Assembly (NCBI RefSeq): GCF_048569485.1
Contig: NC_134354.1
Coordinates: 684,603,637 to 684,667,636, forward strand
Length of the DNA stretch: 64,000 bases
From: Anomaloglossus baeobatrachus
Taxonomy: Eukaryota > Chordata > Amphibia > Anura > Aromobatidae
Reading direction: 5' to 3'
Position numbers and translations under genes: made by a program. Numbering within the stretch: position 1 is the stretch's first letter; each line of letters begins with the position of its first letter. The notes under the pieces were generated by a model. The model saw only the letters and a list, made by a program, of their open reading frames with translations. It did not search any database and was not told the DNA's origin. Shown here one piece after another: positions 23,195 through 35,245 of the stretch.

Positions 23195-25077
23195 GTCCTG
23201 GGAACAATAGTCTTTTTCATCTAGTGAGAAAGGATAAAATTTAAATGAAAAATTGTAGTTTTAACATCAATCATAGTATACTTCTTAGACCAGGGTGCTG
23301 GGCACTTGTCTTGTGAACCAAGATTGCTTGTCCCTTTTCTGCAGTGGTGGAAATTTCATGAAGAACAAATAGAAGCCTTCAGTACCCTGGTAAGATGAGA
23401 AGAGGATGAACGCATACAAGACCACATCTATAAGGCAGACTGCAAAGACTGACTTGATTTGACCAATGGTAAGTATTGGACCAAACTGCCCAAAATGGTG
23501 ATGAAGGGGTGACCACACACATGGGGTTTGGGGAATAACCTTCTGAAAGGATGGAGAGAACTAAACACTTTCCTTAACTGCTACAGTGCCTTACAAATGT
23601 AAAGTACAACAGATAAAAGGTCAATATATCACAGATAACATATACAACAATATTAACTAATTCACTGCCATAGATATACATGGAATGTGTATTCACTTTT
23701 ATATGCCTTTTTATTTCACCATAGATATTTCTCTACTAGTTTTGAAACAGCAACTATATGCGGAAGACTGAAACTCAAGATAAACTCTTGACGGAGAACT
23801 TGTGGGACTTGGTTACAAATGTGGTCAATGTACAAGAAGTTTATATTCTCATAAAACCACATTCCATCCTGAGTGGCAAATTCATTGTGCAATGTATCCA
23901 CAGGCCGAACAACGGAAGGACATGTGAGTCTCCAAGGGTTGTGACTGTGTCAAGGCAACTTACTACAGTGATGCAACCACCAAGATGAGATATTCCAAGA
24001 TGAGATATTACCTAACTCAAAATGAACCCCACAATCTTTCATAAATTCCACTCACCCACACTTTCTACTGAAAAAATGCTAATAAGGAGATTACAAAATG
24101 CTTACTGACAAAGCAATGGTGATTATTTACTCCAGAAGAAATCTAGGAGGCATTAGTCCTTGTCTAGTCTAATAGATACCTATGCTGATCTTCACAAGAG
24201 CATACAGATCCAGAATAGTCCCCTTTAGCTAGACGATGGAGTAGACGTATGCAGCTGCTGCGTAACCTCTTAAAAGGGGACCTTTAACTACATTTTTCAT
24301 GTTGACATGGATACACCATGTAATCGTAGTTTTATTTCATTACATAGATATCAGCAATGAAAGTATTCAGCACCTTAAAAGTCCAAATGGGCATTGCCAG
24401 AGAGATTTCACTGGGGGGCAAGCTCTTCTTACCCTCTGTATGAAACTGACCAATCATAAGCAGGCAGGAACACACTGGGGAAAGAAGAAAACACCCCCAT
24501 AATAACTTAGAACTTGTTCAGTTTGGGACATATATCAACAAACAGCAAACGTCCGTGTGATTAACTGACAGCTTCTAGCTCTCATCTCCAGCAGTCAGTG
24601 TGGGGGGATGGGACATACTGCAGAAGTTGGGGATTCTCATTACAAGCACTTGTGTCTCTCTGCTTAGTGTGAAGTGGGCGATTCTTCATTGCTCCTTATG
24701 TGACCAGAACCATTAACCAAAACTAGATAAAAAGCAATCCATTACATTTTTCTGCTTTAATATTATATCACTAAAGAGTATCTAAAAATGTACAATATCC
24801 TACAATTATTCATTAGCCACAAGATTTTTAGACATTTACATCTATACCAACATCATGATTATAGGAACTTTAAACCTTATTAGCAAAAGAAAAGTTTTAC
24901 AAACAGCTGTCAAAAATAATCTTAAAAGACCCATTAGATCAATATGATTTTATTGTAAAGTCCATCAATTGCTTCCTAAAATACTTCCATATTAAATACA
25001 ACAATAAGTGGTGGGCAAAAAGATCTGAAAGACTACACAGAGATAATAATTACAATACTTCAATTAATAAAGCATAT
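23195..25077. other. Unassigned, mostly AT-rich non-coding DNA
   Basis: I find no long frame, no recognisable repeat ends and no exon I can defend across about 1.9 kb. This and 57571-58173 are the least repeat-like parts of the window, possibly old single-copy DNA. Confidence 0.3.
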
Positions 25078-25091
25078 TCATTCATATAAAT

Positions 25092-25539
25092 TAAGCAAAG
25101 GGAGAAAAAAGGAACAGCACTCACCGGTTATTGCTGTGAAGTATTCAGGTTTATTTCATGGTCGGAGGATACATGCTTCGGCTTTACAGGGAGGGAATGA
25201 GGATGGTTAGCACAAAAAGACCAGTCTTTTTGTGCTAACCATCCTCATTCCCTCCCTGTAAAGCCGAAGCATGTATCCTCCGACCATGAAATAAACCTGA
25301 ATACTTCACAGCAATAACCGGTGAGTGCTGTTCCTTTTTTCTCCCTTTGCTTAATGTTTCATGCCCTGATGCTTTTGGAACAAGCACCCCGCAGCTGTAT
25401 TCAGTATAGTCCAACCTGGAAGTTTTCTCCTGTCACAGCAGAGATCAATAGCACCGCGTGTGCTTTCTGCAACTAGCCGCTGGTTGTTTGATGTGGACAG
25501 TCCTCAGTGGAAGTAGTGCCCCGCGAATCCTTCTTGTTA
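25092..25539 (-). mobile_element. Hairpin-ended retroposon-like element 1 (14-bp TSD)
   Basis: TCATTCATATAAAT lies on both sides (25078-25091 and 25540-25553), a 14-bp duplication. The element consists of a unique head (25355-25539) and a perfect inverted repeat (25091-25221 with 25224-25354) with only 2 bases between the arms; I compared the 131-base arms letter by letter and found no mismatch. AATAAA sites occur in the arms. It has no protein frame. Orientation is a guess based on placing the head first. Confidence 0.75.
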
Positions 25540-25553
25540 TCATTCATATAAAT

Positions 25554-26340
25554 AACTCCTATATCAATACTACAAAGATTTGGTGTATATAATAAATCAT
25601 AAGGACAAATCGCAATTTATTCATCCAGTGATATTTCCATGGACACTTGTCCTCACTTCACTCTCTTGGAGCCTTTGTCCTTTCTTTCTGTTCTTTTTCC
25701 TTCCTTATAAATTGGCAGATTTTTCTCTTTAAATGCTTAATTGCATATGATATCTACTGTGCATGTGCGAACCTTGCTACCCTGTCCCCCCACCCGACTC
25801 ACGGCATCATTAAGGTGATTTGTGCAGCCTGAAGCTATTGGTCACACGTCACTGTTCCCGGTTATGCGCAATCTGCATCTATATCCACGGGCATCGCAGT
25901 TGGCAAACGTGGCTGGATGCGCATGCGCTGACTCCAACAGACCACACTTGTTAATTTCCGATCAGTTTGCAGTATATTTACACTGCTATGGTGGAGGTCA
26001 AGGCACTATACCCCCTGAAGAAGTGAGATCAAACCCGCGAAACTCGCTTTGAGGAGCATATTCTATGGCAATTCTACATAGAGAAGCTCATTATGAGTAA
26101 GGACATGTGTGCAATATACATATAACCAAGTACATGTACTATTCTTTTATATATGCACTGGAGGTATTGCCTACTATGTTATTTTATTTAAGATATTTCT
26201 TTTACCCATCCTACAATGTTAAATGTACTACCTTATTATCCATGTTCTGCTTTTCGTTGTTTTTTATAAATTTTAAACTTTTTACAATGTAAATTTTAAT
26301 AAAAAAAATTTTTTTAGTTAAGAAAACTCCTTTTTTTGCT
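25554..26340 (+). mobile_element. Single-armed relative of the hairpin family
   Basis: This has the signature I see near the hairpin cores, CCCTGAAGAAG...CCCGCGAAACTCGC (about 26010-26050), then an AT-rich tail with AATAAA-like sites ending near 26300. It is not folded back. I cannot fix the ends or find a clear duplication, so the extent is approximate. Confidence 0.4.
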
Positions 26341-26904
26341 GTTTTATTTCCTATAAAATTCTGGAGTTACAAATAGTTACTATAATAAAACAGTGAAGAT
26401 TCTGTATTTACGGTAGATTAAATGACCTAATCTGTAATTGTACTATGCACCCAGTGGATTTGATTCTTCTAATTCTATTTCTAGACTGCAGTACGGTGTA
26501 ATCACACATGCACGATCTCACTACAAAGAAAGAAGACGATTCCCTCTACAGAAGAATATCCGGATCTACTGAGCATGTGCAATCTGACATAAAAGACCTA
26601 CAGGGCAACAAAGAGGACAAAAGCCTCTGGCGTGAGGATTTTCAGGGGGTTTATATCTAAAGCATTGAGCATTTTTGAAAATTTATTGTATTTGAAATTT
26701 GTATTTATTTTGATATTTTAATGTATTAATCAATGAATTATAATATGTGAAGAACCACTTAAAGGATTTAGACACTTTTCATTTTTTTACATATATGTGT
26801 GCATTTTTGACTAAAAAGCATTTTGTAGTTGGAGTTCATTAAACATTTTGAAACATTTGGCATAACAGCCAAAAATCACTCAGGAAATCTAAAATGTGGA
26901 ACTA
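26341..26904. other. Unassigned AT-rich stretch
   Basis: No gene and no nameable repeat is seen here. Confidence 0.3.
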
Positions 26905-26907
26905 TTA

Positions 26908-27488
26908 AGGGTGCTTTACACGCTGCGACACCGCTAGCGATATATCGTCGGGGTCACGTCGTTAGTGACGCACATCCGGCGCCGTTAGCGACATCGCAGC
27001 GTGTGACACCAAGGAGTGACAATTAACGATTGCAAAAGCGTCAAAAATCGTTGATCATTGACACGTCGCTCCTTTTCATAATATCGTTGGTGGTACATGC
27101 CGCTGCTTGTTCGTCGTTCCTGCGGCATCACACATCGCTATGTGTGACACCGCAGGAACGACAAACATCTCCTTACCTGTGTCCAGCGGCAATGAATAAC
27201 GAAGGAGGTGGGCGGCATGTTCCGACCACTCATCTCCGCCCCTCCTCTGCTATTGGGCAGCCGCTTAGTGACGCCGCAGTGACGTCGCTATGACGCCGAA
27301 AGCACCTCCCCCTTGGAGGAGGGATTGTTCGGCGGTCACAGCGACGCAGTTGAAAAGGTATGTGCGTGTGACGCTGCCGTAGCGATAATGTTCGCTACGG
27401 CAGCGATCACCAAATGTCGCACGAACAATGGGGGCGGGTGCTATAGCGCATGACATCGCTAGCGATGCTGCAGCATGTAAATCACCCT
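26908..27488. mobile_element. PIF/Harbinger-type MITE
   Basis: Ends AGGGTGCTTTACACGCTG and CATGTAAATCACCCT, flanked by TTA at 26905-26907 and 27489-27491. It contains GACGCACATCCGGC at about 26968 and the family's central GC-rich part. No coding capacity. Confidence 0.85.
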
Positions 27489-27499
27489 TTACTGTGCTG

Positions 27500-27640
27500 A
27501 TGGAGATACCACACACATCCAGGAGAGGTATAATGCAAGGTGGTTTAATTCAATGCGTTTCGAAGTGTAACCCCACTTCTTCATCAGGAAATCCACCAGT
27601 ATGGGTAAGATCCTATTGTGTTTTTTTCCTTACAGCTTTT
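27500..27640 (-). mobile_element. Fragment of the 'GAAACGC' retroposon-like family
   Basis: On the minus strand it reads CCTGATGAAGAAGTGGGG...CGAAACGCATTG, the core signature also seen at 26010 and 43400. Only the core and a short flank are recognisable. The following bases to about 28110 hold no gene. Confidence 0.4.
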
Positions 27641-28109
27641 TATTTGGCATATCAGGGCATTTTAGCCTGCATAATAAGTTTCCAGTCAAATTCATTATTC
27701 TCCTAAAGTTCTCTTCTCCTAAAACATCTTCTTTATGACCACATCACAGCTAAACTTTCAACAAGTTATATAGCAATTTAAAACTAGTGATTATCGAACA
27801 TTAAAATACTGGAGTGATGATTACTTAAATCGAGCAGGTCAGACCCTTGGATGGGATCAACTCGAGTAACGAGTATAATGGAAATCAATGGGAAACTCGA
27901 GCATTTTTGCAGAAGACCCTCCTAAGACGTTTGGGTGGAGGGCATGAAAATTGCTGAAATGGATGGAAACAGCACTCAAATGGAATGGGAACTGTATGGG
28001 GAATATGCCTGGATACTTCTCTGACTCCAAGGTTGCTGCTGGGAACAATATTGTAAGATTATTATGCCACTTTTGTGGAGTGAAAATAAAACATACAAAA
28101 CCAAAAACC

Positions 28110-29060
28110 AAGAGAAGAATTCAATCCAATAAAATAATGATTTTAATTGAATAATATTAAAATAGAAAAGATAAAAAATGAAAATACATCAAGTACAGGT
28201 ATGAAAAAGGGGGGCACCTGGCACACTCTACTGGTAATAAACTCCTAAATAATGAAAGAGTACGATAATTTGTTCACATTATTGTTCCATTTCCTTTGGT
28301 TATTCACGCACAGTTGTACAGTATTTCACGTACAAGGCCACCATGAGGGCTTACTGCCCTTACTGGTGTATGGGGCTCAGTGAAGTGGGGGCACAGCCCG
28401 GGCCCAGTGTACTTACTTCGTTTTATTAATACACGGGTCAGTCCCTAGTGATAACTGCAGTCTGCAAAAAATATGGCCGCAGCAGAGGTGTCCAGCCATG
28501 TCATTTTAACTGAGTGCACGCTACACATGGCTAATTTGCATGTGAAGTGCTTCAGGCATATTGCATGCAAATTAGCCATGTGTGGTGGCCCTTGAAAAAG
28601 GACTCAAAACGAGCGTCGGGCTTGGGCTGTGAACGGTGCTAATTCTGCCATTGTATATCCCGGTATGTATTGACTTGTCCCGTGTACCATGCTGTCCTAT
28701 GTATTTTCTAGGGAAATTTTCCTGCTGTAATTTTGACACAGGTAGTGACAGAGGTTTACAGCAGCATTTATGGCAGTCTTATTAGATTATTATAGTCAGA
28801 GTGGGGTGATACATTATATTATATTTACATGCTGAATTGAGTCATATGCTGTCCACTCTCGCTGTTCACCTCTAAACACCATTGTCCTGGCCCCCACCCT
28901 TGTGGAGTCATTACTCCTTGAACTTGCCTCACCGTTCTCACTGTGACCCACGACGTGAGTCACAGTTGTGGCATATATGACCTTTTAACGTTTTTTGTAT
29001 TTTGTAATTGCTCAATAAAATTATGTTGGACACTTAAAATACTTTAATGTGTGTTCTTTG
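28110..29060 (+). mobile_element. Probable further member of the 'GAAACGC' family
   Basis: The signature appears in diverged form (CCTTGAAAAAGGACTCAAAACGAGC, at 28590), with AATAAA near 29013 and a TTGGACACTT tail. A short palindrome around 28533-28585 (CACATGGCTAATTTGCATG and complement) lies next to the core. The ends are not resolved. Confidence 0.35.
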
Positions 29061-29489
29061 GACACATAGTTTTCTATTAATATACGGGAGTATGCCCTTG
29101 TATTAGGGAATCTTTCTATATGGGGGAACTCTTGTTTAACGAAAAGTTGATATAGTAGATGAGAATGCTGTCCCCTATTTATTCTATGAATCTTTCATTA
29201 CAAATTAGCCATGTGGTGGCACCAGGGGGAGTAGGGCAGAGCAGAGCACGTCATACCGCGGCCCAGCATGCAGCAGCGGGATGAGGTCATCACACTGAGA
29301 TGTCATAAACTTAATGTGCGTCCGAGGGCACACATCCAGCTGAAATGCATCGCGGTGCAGAGAGCGATTGCTGTCCTCCTTCCCTGCTCAGTGTGGATTA
29401 CGCATCATACATCATTCTCACAGAGTCCTCCATTGTGCTCCTGCACAAGTGCACTTCTCTCTGTGTTTTTCTAAAATGACATCCTAGCC
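29061..29489. other. Unassigned stretch
   Basis: I see no gene. It leads into the chromovirus fossil. Confidence 0.3.
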
Positions 29490-30424
29490 TAATGTTGAGA
29501 CTTTAGCTCAGGTTTTTCTTCGGAAGTCATTAAGCTTCACGGAGTTCCCTCTAATATTGTCTCAGAGGAACTAATTTCATTGCCAAATTTTGGAGAGCGT
29601 TTTGCTTTCAGTTAGGGATTAAGTTGTCTCATTCTTCAACGTTCCACCTTCAATCTAAAGGACAAACAGAAAGAGAAATAACAATATGAACAATATTTAC
29701 GTTGTTTTGTATCTAACAATCAGGAAGAGTTGTCCTCTTTCCTTCCTCTCACCGAATTTGCTATTAATAAACGTCGTCATGAATCCACTGGGTATATCAC
29801 TTATTTTTGTGTCTATGATCGGCATCCCCAGTTCTGTACATTAGAGGAGGAGCACTCCTCAGAAGTACCTGTGGAAGAGTTATTTGTCTCATCTTTATTG
29901 TCTACATGGGAGAAGGATCAGTAACATTTATGTGACATGGGTTCTAAATATAAAAGTGTAGCTGACTGTAGACATGTGCCTGGTTCGGACCAGTGTAAAG
30001 TTGATCTGGAGAGGTTATCTACCAAGAACATTAGACTCAATATACCTTCATTAAAGTTAAGTTTATTGGTCCTTATCAAACTACTACAGTCATTAATCCT
30101 CTGGCTTTCCGCCTGGCACTTTTAGCATCATTCAAAATCCATAATGTTTCAAAAAAATATGTGGCTTTTGGAACCTCTCTTCCCTTACCTTCAATACTGG
30201 CCCTAGTTGATGCGTCATTAGTGTTTCAGGTTTCAAAAATTGTTAATTCCTGTTTCGTGCACTGTTAGTTGCAGTATTTGGTTCATTGGCGGGTTTGTGG
30301 TCTTGAGGAGAGGACTTGGGTACCAGCCTCTGATATTCATACTAAGCGCCTGGTAAGGAATTTTCACCGCCTCCATCCAGAGAAACTGGATCCTGAGGGA
30401 TACTGTATTTAGAGGAAGGGGTAC
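29490..30424 (+). pseudogene. Fossil chromovirus pol 3' part (integrase end and chromodomain)
   Basis: Across three frames I recognise the integrase core end ([11 protein letters not shown]-like, then LQSKGQTER-like) and, near 30270-30400, a chromodomain-like tract (YLVHW, EERTWVPASDIH, RLVRNFHRLHPEK). This order followed by an LTR is typical of vertebrate chromodomain-bearing Gypsy elements. It is heavily broken, with many lesions, and is an old copy. The 5' part of the element is not in the window. Confidence 0.7.
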
Positions 30425-30657
30425 TGTCACAAGGAGATTTTTGCAGGCATCGCCATCTGTCATGGAGGCGTCAGAATATGTGGAAATTACAGATTCTGGC
30501 ACTCTGGCTGCTAGCTTCTCTGAGGCAGCGCAGGGAGACGTGGGCATCGACTTACAGGCTTAGGAAGCCTAGCAAGAGTTCAACTCTGCTGGGCCGCTTG
30601 TTAGTCTCTTTGATCACATGCTCTGGGGGAGCCAATCATGTTGGCTTCTCTCTTATA

Positions 30658-32300
30658 CAGTCATATGAAAAAGTTTGGGCACCCCTATTAATGTTAACCT
30701 TTTTTCTTTATAACAATTTGGGTTTTTGCAACAGCTATTTCAGTTTCATATATCTAATAACTGATGGACTGAGTAATATTTCTGGATTGAAATGAGGTTT
30801 ATTGTACTAACAGAAAATGTGCAATCCGCATTTTAACAATATTTGACCAGTGCAAAAGTATGGGCACCCTTATCAATTTTTTGATTTGAACACTCCTAAC
30901 TACTTTTTACTGACTTACTAAAGCACTAAATTGGTTTTGTAACCTCATTGAGCTTTGAACTTCATAGACAGGTGTATCCAATCATGAGAAAAGGTATTTA
31001 ATGTGGCCACTTGCAAGTTGATCTCCTATTTGAATCTCCTATAGAAGAGTGGCATCATGGGCTCCTCAAAACAACTCTCAAATGATCTGAAAACAAAGAT
31101 TATTCAACATAGTTGTTCAGGGGAAGGATACAAAAAGTTGTCTCAGAAACTGTCAGTTTCCACTGTGAGAAACATAGTAAGGAAATGGAAGAACACAGGT
31201 ACAGTTCTTGTTAAACCCAGAAGTGGAAGGCCAAAAAAAATATCAGAAAGGCAGAGAAGAAGAATGGTGAGAACAGTCAAGGACAATCCACAGACCACCT
31301 CCAAAGACCTGCAGCATCATCTTGCTGCAGATGGTGTCACTGTGCATCGGTCAACAATACAGCGCACATTGCACAAGAAGAAGCTGTATGGGAGAGTGAT
31401 GTGAAAGAAGCCGTTTCTACAAGCACGCCACAAACAGAGTCGCCTGAGGTATGCAAAAGCACATTTGGACAAGCCAGTTACATTTTGGAAGAAGGTCCTG
31501 TGGACTGATGAAACAAAGATTGAGTTGTTTGGTCATTCAAAAAGTCGTTATGCATGGAGGCAAAAAAACACGGCATTCCAAGAAAGCACTTGCTACCCAC
31601 AGTAAAATTTGGTGGAGGTTCCATCATGCTTTGGGGCTGTGTGGCCAATGCCGGCACCAGGAATCTTGTTAAAGTTGAGGGTCGCATGGATTCAACTCAG
31701 TATCAGCAGATTCTTGACAATAATGTGCAAGAATCAGTGACGAAGTTGAAGTTACGCAGGGGATGGATATTTCAGCAAGACAATGATCCAAAACACCGCT
31801 CCAAATCTACTCAGTCATTCATGCAGAGGAACAATTACAATGTTCTGGAATGGCCATCCCAGTCCCTAGACCTGAATATCATTGAAAATCTGTGGGATGA
31901 TTTGAAGCATGCTGTCCATGCTCGGCGACCATCAAACTTAACTGAACTGGAATTGTTTTGTAAACAGGAGTGGTCAAATATACCTTCATCCAGGATCCAG
32001 GAACTCATTAAAAGCTACAGGAAGCGACTAGAGGCTGTTATTTCTGCAAAAGGAGGATCTGCAAAATATTAATGTCACTTTTATGTTGAGGTGCCCATAC
32101 TTTTGCACCGGTCAAATTTTGTTTAAATGCGGATTGCACATTTTCTGTTAGTACAATAAACCTCATTTCAGTCCAGAAATATTACTCAGTCCATCAGTTA
32201 TTAGATATATGAAACTGAAACAGCTGTTGCAAAAACTCAAATTGTTATAAAGAAAAAAGGTTAACATTAATAGGGGTGCCCAAACTGTTTCATATGACTG
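30658..32300 (+). mobile_element. Tc1-type DNA transposon, inactive
   Basis: The inverted repeats are about 200 bp long (CAGTCATATGAAAAAGTTTG at the left, matching ...CATATGACTG at the right), flanked by TA at 30656-30657 and 32301-32302. The ends also carry a long GCGGATTGCACATTTTCTG tract in both arms. The transposase gene is interrupted (see next entry). It is inserted in the chromovirus LTR. Confidence 0.9.
31057..32072 (+). pseudogene. Tc1-type DD34E transposase, disrupted
   Basis: The N-terminal part (31057-31404, 115 aa) holds the paired-like helix-turn-helix region and the GRPKK motif (GRP, AT-hook-like). An in-frame TGA ends it where the family normally continues into RKPF. The catalytic part is shifted in frame: first D in VLWTDETK (about 31496-31519), then after a frameshift near 31560-31590 the frame 31554-32072 has the second D in QQDNDPKH and the E in NIIENLW, 34 residues apart (DD34E). 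Total coding length matches the usual ~340 aa, so it was a full-length gene that has since picked up at least one stop and one frameshift. Confidence 0.9.
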
Positions 32301-32348
32301 TATATGTTGACTGGACTATTTCATTAATAACAACTATAGTTTACCTAT

Positions 32349-33983
32349 AATAAATGTAAAGTCCAGCTCTCCGTATTGCCCATCCTTGTCCGTTATGGAG
32401 CTTGGAATAATTCTGCGTTGCCATAGCCAGCGTAATCCAAAGACGAAAAGATAGAAATCCGTCTCTTCAGCGTACAAATCCTTCTATATTTAGTTTATAA
32501 GAAGTACATTAGACAGCGAACAATGAGCTCATGAATAGCATGGTCAACGCGTTTCAAGTGCGTTTAGCACTCTTAGTTATGATACTTAGTTATGACCAAT
32601 AAATCTTAAAGCGTTTTCAGACCGATAAACACAACGGCATGTTAATTACTTAATTCAGTGATTAACTCAACCAGATCACGCTGATAAAACATGATGAATA
32701 CAATATGAAACAAACACAATTACTAAATTTACAAAAGTTTAAGATACATTCTATGAGTATAATTAGCTAGATTTGCAACATGAGAGTATATACATTTATA
32801 TACTCTCCACAAAAGTGAAAACAATCAGATTGGCACATTTCTGTTGTTCAGCTTTGTAGTTTTATTTTTATATGTACTTTTTTTGTTAGATTTTTTGATA
32901 TATTATTGGATTATTTTTTTAAGTCATTATTATTTAAATAAAGAATATAAAAATAAAACTACACATTTCAATAACAGAAATGTGCTGATCTGATTGTTTT
33001 CACTTTTGCGGTGTGTACATAAATGTATATACTCTTGTGTTGCAACTTTAACTATATTCTTGGCTTGTTTGTATTTTTAACTTCTGTAAATTTAGTAAAA
33101 TAATCGTGTATATTCATGTTGTATTCACCATGAGCTTGTTGAGTTAATGACTGAATTAATTAATTAACATACCAGTTTGTCTATCGGTATAAAATCTATT
33201 TAAGATTCATTGGTCGTTTGGCTCTGTATCATTGCTTAGGGTCTCGTCACATCTAGCGACGTTCCAGCGATCCCACCAGTGATCTGACCTGGCAGGGATC
33301 ACTGGACCAGCGATACATGGTTGCTGGTGAGCTGTCAATCAGGCAGATCTCCACAGTGATCAGAGACCAGCCAGATCAGAGACGCTGTACTTGGTAGCCA
33401 GGGTACACATTGGGTAACTATGCAAAGCGCTTTGTATAGTTACCCGATGTGTACCCTGGCTACGTGTGCAGGGAGCCGGCGTCTGGCAGCATGTAACCGG
33501 CGTACGCTGGTAACCATGGTACACATCGGGTAACTAAGCATATTTGCATATTTAACCCGATGTGTACCATGGTTACCAGCGTACGCCGGTTACAGGCTGC
33601 CAGACACCGGCTCCCTGCACATTCAGATCGCAGGTCTCCCGCAGTCAAACACGGCGATGCATGCTGCACAGCGGGAGACCAACGAGCAAAAAATGGTCCT
33701 GATCGTTTTGTAACGATCAGCGACCTCGCAGCAGGGGCCCGCTAGCTGCTGCTTGTCACACACAAAGATATCGCTGGCGAGGTTGCTGATACGTCACAAA
33801 ACCTGTGACGTTTCAGTGATCTCGCTAGCGATCTCCCTGTGTGTGACAGGGGCTTAAGAGTGCTACACGCACTTGAAATGCATTATTCATGCGCTCACTG
33901 TTTGCTGTCTAATGCACTTCCTATGAACCAAATAAAGAAGAATGTGTATATTTTAGAGCCGGATTTCAATTTTTCTTCTTTGG
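32349..33983 (+). mobile_element. Hairpin-ended retroposon-like element 2 (13-bp TSD)
   Basis: ATAGTTTACCTAT flanks it at 32336-32348 and 33984-33996, a 13-bp duplication inside the chromovirus LTR. A unique head (32349-32436) is followed by a long imperfect inverted repeat (arms from 32437 and from 33983 inwards, meeting near 32905) with the GAAACGCG signature near 32550. A Harbinger MITE sits in the right arm. The arms are roughly three-quarters identical by eye, so this copy is older than the one at 25092. No coding frame. Confidence 0.7.
33239..33853. mobile_element. PIF/Harbinger-type MITE inside hairpin element
   Basis: Flanked by TTA at 33236-33238 and 33854-33856; ends GGGTCTCGTCACA and TGTGACAGGGGC. 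It contains two palindromic modules (33391-33480 and 33487-33600) built on TACACATCGGGTAAC, one of which is shared with the giant hAT-like elements at 16648 and about 55270. Confidence 0.75.
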
Positions 33984-34329
33984 ATAGTTTACCTATGTTG
34001 ATCTGGTGAGGTATTGGGATCCAAACTTACTGGTGGTGGTTGTGCATTATTCCTGTGAGCGCTTGTGGTGTTAACCCTTGTTATCTTTTTGTTGCTTCCT
34101 GCCTGCTCCTGCTTTTCTCCTTAGTCTCTTACTATTTGTTCCAGTGAGTTTATAGTGTGTTTGAGTTTTGGTTTTCCCCTCTCTGTCTTATTATGTGTTA
34201 CCATCATACTCCTGCCCCTTCCTTTTCTGGGAGGGGCTAACAGATTAAATCTGGTCAAGAGAACAAGACAATAGCCAGGCATGGGACTTAGGCATCTTAA
34301 GTATTAGGGGTAAACCTAAGCTTGTGACA

Positions 34330-35242
34330 TTTTGCTATTAAATTTCAAAGAATGTTCCTGCCATTAACTTTTATCATTTGTACATACAATAAACAAAAGA
34401 TCATTATAAATCCTATCAAGAACAACATTTGCTTGGAGTTTGTATGTTCTCCCCATGTTTATGTAGGTTTCCTCCTGGTTCTCCGGTTTCCTCCCACATC
34501 GTTCATTGTATCCTGCGCGCATTGCAGCAGGCTTTGTTTCCGGGTGTTCAATTGCCGGCTTCAGATGTGCACTGCGCATGCGCAGTGCGTGTCTAAAATT
34601 GACAAGGAGAACCCGGAAGAGAAGCCTGCTGCAATGCGCGCAGGATACAATGAACGATGGGGACGTCGCTCCATGGTATCACGCCCACAGGGGCGTGATA
34701 CCACAGAAATATGCAGACGTCCATAGGGCAAGGTGCCGCCCCTGTGACCACATTCCCTGCTATTTACATAGGAAATATGAAGGTAATAAAACGTTTTTTA
34801 TTACTTTCATATTATACAATTTTATAACACAGGGATGAGTAGGGAGGTGTAATTAGGGCACACATGCGTCTGCTGATAGGTCAGAACGCATATTCTAGGT
34901 GACAGGTTCCCTTTAAGTTAGTAAAAACCTTCTTGTTTTTTATTTTCTTGTACACTTTATTCCTAAAACTAATTAAAACAAAATTAAAATCCTTTCCTGG
35001 ATTTCAAAGAGGCACACTGTCACTCTCATTTTTTATGGATCACCTCCGAGACCAACTTCCTGAATAATTCTGTGTAATCGTGAGTCAGACTTGAAGACCT
35101 GCTTTTATGACACAGAGGATTGAAAACTTTACTGGTTAGCTCATTGTAACTCAATCTTGTGTCGCTCCCAGGAGGCAGTCTATATACTTTATCTAGAATG
35201 ATGTAGGTTATATCCAACAAGTTACATACCCTCCCATTGCTG
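34330..35242. repeat. Repeat debris: SINE fragment, palindrome and TTAA-type MITE end
   Basis: A piece of SINE body (GTTTGTATGTTCTCCCC...) lies at about 34432-34500. It runs into a palindrome 34497-34658 whose 38-bp arms (CATCGTTCATTGTATCCTGC...) are perfect complements around GCACTGCGCATGCGCAGTGC. A GACAGGTTCCCT + TTAA end lies at about 34904-34918, matching the ends of the palindrome at 58178-59175. I see no matching left end and no gene. Confidence 0.5.
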
Positions 35243-35245
35243 TTA

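Larger units (their letters stand above)
30425..34329 (+). mobile_element. Chromovirus 3' LTR with two nested insertions
   Basis: The LTR starts TGTCACAAGG just after the chromodomain region and ends ...CTTGTGACA. Subtracting the Tc1 (30658-32300) and the hairpin element (32349-33983) with their duplications leaves about 610 bp, a normal LTR size. The last 340 bases (from about 33997) are colinear, LTR-like and undisturbed. Confidence 0.6.

Noticed and set aside
23285-24000. Possible host exon in the least repetitive stretch
   Set aside because: Short frames (60-77 codons) with no recognisable domain, no consistent splice signals and no continuing frame. I cannot support a gene.
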